From the NCBI GenBank assembly GCA_902797015.1, contig CADBRG010000035.1:1-13976 (forward strand): a DNA stretch of 13,976 nucleotides. Reading direction: 5' to 3'. Position numbers and translations under genes: made by a program. Below, in pieces: positions 12,979-13,976 of the stretch. Below the pieces are notes generated by a model. The model was not told where the DNA came from. It saw only the letters and a list, made by a program, of their open reading frames with translations, and searched no databases. The DNA is from an uncultured Lachnospiraceae bacterium. GTDB taxonomy: Bacteria > Bacillota > Clostridia > Lachnospirales > Lachnospiraceae. Each line of letters opens with the position of its first letter. The first letter of the stretch is position 1.

Positions 12979-13976
12979 ATGCAGGATAAGGAATTATTGC
13001 AGGGAGCCCTGGGTGAGGTAAATCGTCAGATCGTACATCTGATGGAACGAAAGATGGAGCTTTTGCATACGAGTACGACGATCGGCACGGATGATGAGAT
13101 CTCGCTGCCGGGAAGACTCTATGCGACATATATGAAATCGGTTGAGGACCGCAGAGAACCGGTGTCCGATCCGACGGTCGTTTATCAGGGCGAGCCGGGG
13201 GCGTACAGTGAGCTGGCTGCGATGGATTTCTTCGGAAAGGACGTTAAGGCAATCGGACTCTATCAGTTTGAGGATACCTTTGCGGCGCTTCATAATGGCG
13301 AAGCTGACTATGCGATCCTGCCGATTGAGAACTCATCAACCGGTGCGATCCGCCAGGTCTATGATCTTTTGGCGCAATACAATTATTATTTTGTCGGGGA
13401 AACGACGGTAGAGGTGACGCATGCCCTGATGGGACTGCCGGGCAGTACACTGGAGGGGATAGAGAAGGTGTATTCGCATGAACAGGGGCTGTTCCAGTGT
13501 GAAGCATATCTGAATGCGCATCCGGCATGGAGAAAGATTCCACAGGCAGACACCGCCGGCAGCGCGAAGATGGTTGCAGAGCAGCAGGATATCACAAAGG
13601 CAGCGATCTGCTCACCGCATGCAGGAGAAATCTACGGTCTGGTTCCGCTGGCACTTGGTATCAATTCCAACAGCCAGAACACGACGCGATTTGTCGTAGT
13701 ATCGCCGAAGATGGAACTGCGTGGCGGAAGAGATAAAATCTGCGTCTCTCTGACGACAACACACGAATCAGGATCTTTGCATGATATCCTGACGGTATTT
13801 GCAGTGCACGGCATTAACCTCGTGCGTCTGGAGTCGAGACCGATCCCGGAACACAACTGGGAGTATATGTTCTTCATTGAGTTTAACGGGGATGTGATCA
13901 CGCCGGAGCTCGACCAGGTCATCCATGAACTGTCGCTGATGACAGGTGATCTGCGGGTGTTGGGGAACTTTAAGTC
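12979..13976 (+). CDS. pheA: Prephenate dehydratase with ACT domain (3' end outside window)
   Basis: Prephenate dehydratase converts prephenate to phenylpyruvate in phenylalanine synthesis. The frame is open to the window end (332 full codons). The catalytic domain runs from YQGEPGAYSE (69-78) through LPIENSSTGAI (114-124) and GETTVEVTHAL to the TTRF motif (235-238, NTTRFVVVSP). The ACT domain begins near residue 253, with SGSLHDIL and ESRPIP (285-290) for phenylalanine feedback binding. Residues 1-65 resemble the first helix of an AroQ chorismate mutase (NRQIVHLMERKMELL) but are too short and lack most catalytic residues, so the N-terminus looks vestigial. The ATG at 12979 has GGGAG (12966-12970) eight bases upstream and lies 20 bases after sigH, in the same operon. 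No stop codon is seen, so the true end is unknown. Confidence 0.93.
   Translation, partial: MQDKELLQGALGEVNRQIVHLMERKMELLHTSTTIGTDDEISLPGRLYATYMKSVEDRREPVSDPTVVYQGEPGAYSELAAMDFFGKDVKAIGLYQFEDTFAALHNGEADYAILPIENSSTGAIRQVYDLLAQYNYYFVGETTVEVTHALMGLPGSTLEGIEKVYSHEQGLFQCEAYLNAHPAWRKIPQADTAGSAKMVAEQQDITKAAICSPHAGEIYGLVPLALGINSNSQNTTRFVVVSPKMELRGGRDKICVSLTTTHESGSLHDILTVFAVHGINLVRLESRPIPEHNWEYMFFIEFNGDVITPELDQVIHELSLMTGDLRVLGNFK

Overview
The window looks like an ordinary chromosomal stretch from a Firmicute of class Clostridia, most likely a Lachnospiraceae-type anaerobe. This rests on base composition near half G+C, strong AGGAGG-type ribosome sites, sigma-A-like promoters, a sigH operon whose core order matches the Bacillus cysS-mrnC-rlmB-sigH block, and the style of the secreted NlpC/P60 protein. 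I see no mobile element, CRISPR array, tRNA or rRNA, and no gap longer than about 260 bases. The taxonomic call is an inference from gene content only.

Layout. (1) 1-2471: the 3' end of an rRNA pseudouridine synthase (rluF) followed closely by the NAD+-dependent DNA ligase ligA. (2) 2567-4472: a compact four-gene operon with its own promoter. It encodes a small coiled-coil protein, a longer coiled-coil protein with eight cysteines spaced exactly 11 residues apart, a second small coiled-coil protein paralogous to the first, and a membrane-anchored type I signal peptidase with an N-terminal cytoplasmic charged helix. This is the least explained part of the window and the best candidate for an undescribed system. 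(3) 4523-5443 (minus strand): an EamA/DMT-family transporter, convergent with the signal peptidase and divergent from the next gene. (4) 5700-7961: a large secreted cell-wall hydrolase with an acidic linker, two SH3-like repeats, an NlpC/P60 domain and an unrecognised C-terminal domain, closed by a strong hairpin terminator. (5) 8112-13976: a tightly packed operon from one strong promoter, ispF, a NahK-like sugar kinase, cysS, mrnC (Mini-RNase III), rlmB, sigH and a prephenate dehydratase that runs off the window. Most junctions overlap by 4 to 16 bases or lie within about 20.

How the genes fit together. The last operon combines housekeeping functions (isoprenoid precursor synthesis, cysteine charging, 23S rRNA maturation and methylation, phenylalanine synthesis) with the transition-phase sigma factor. 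It keeps the Bacillus-like cysS-mrnC-rlmB-sigH order but lacks the yacP/rae1 gene found before sigH in Bacillus, and carries a sugar kinase between ispF and cysS. The coiled-coil/signal peptidase operon probably makes a cytoplasmic or membrane-proximal assembly linked to protein export; that role is inferred from gene order and protein architecture alone.
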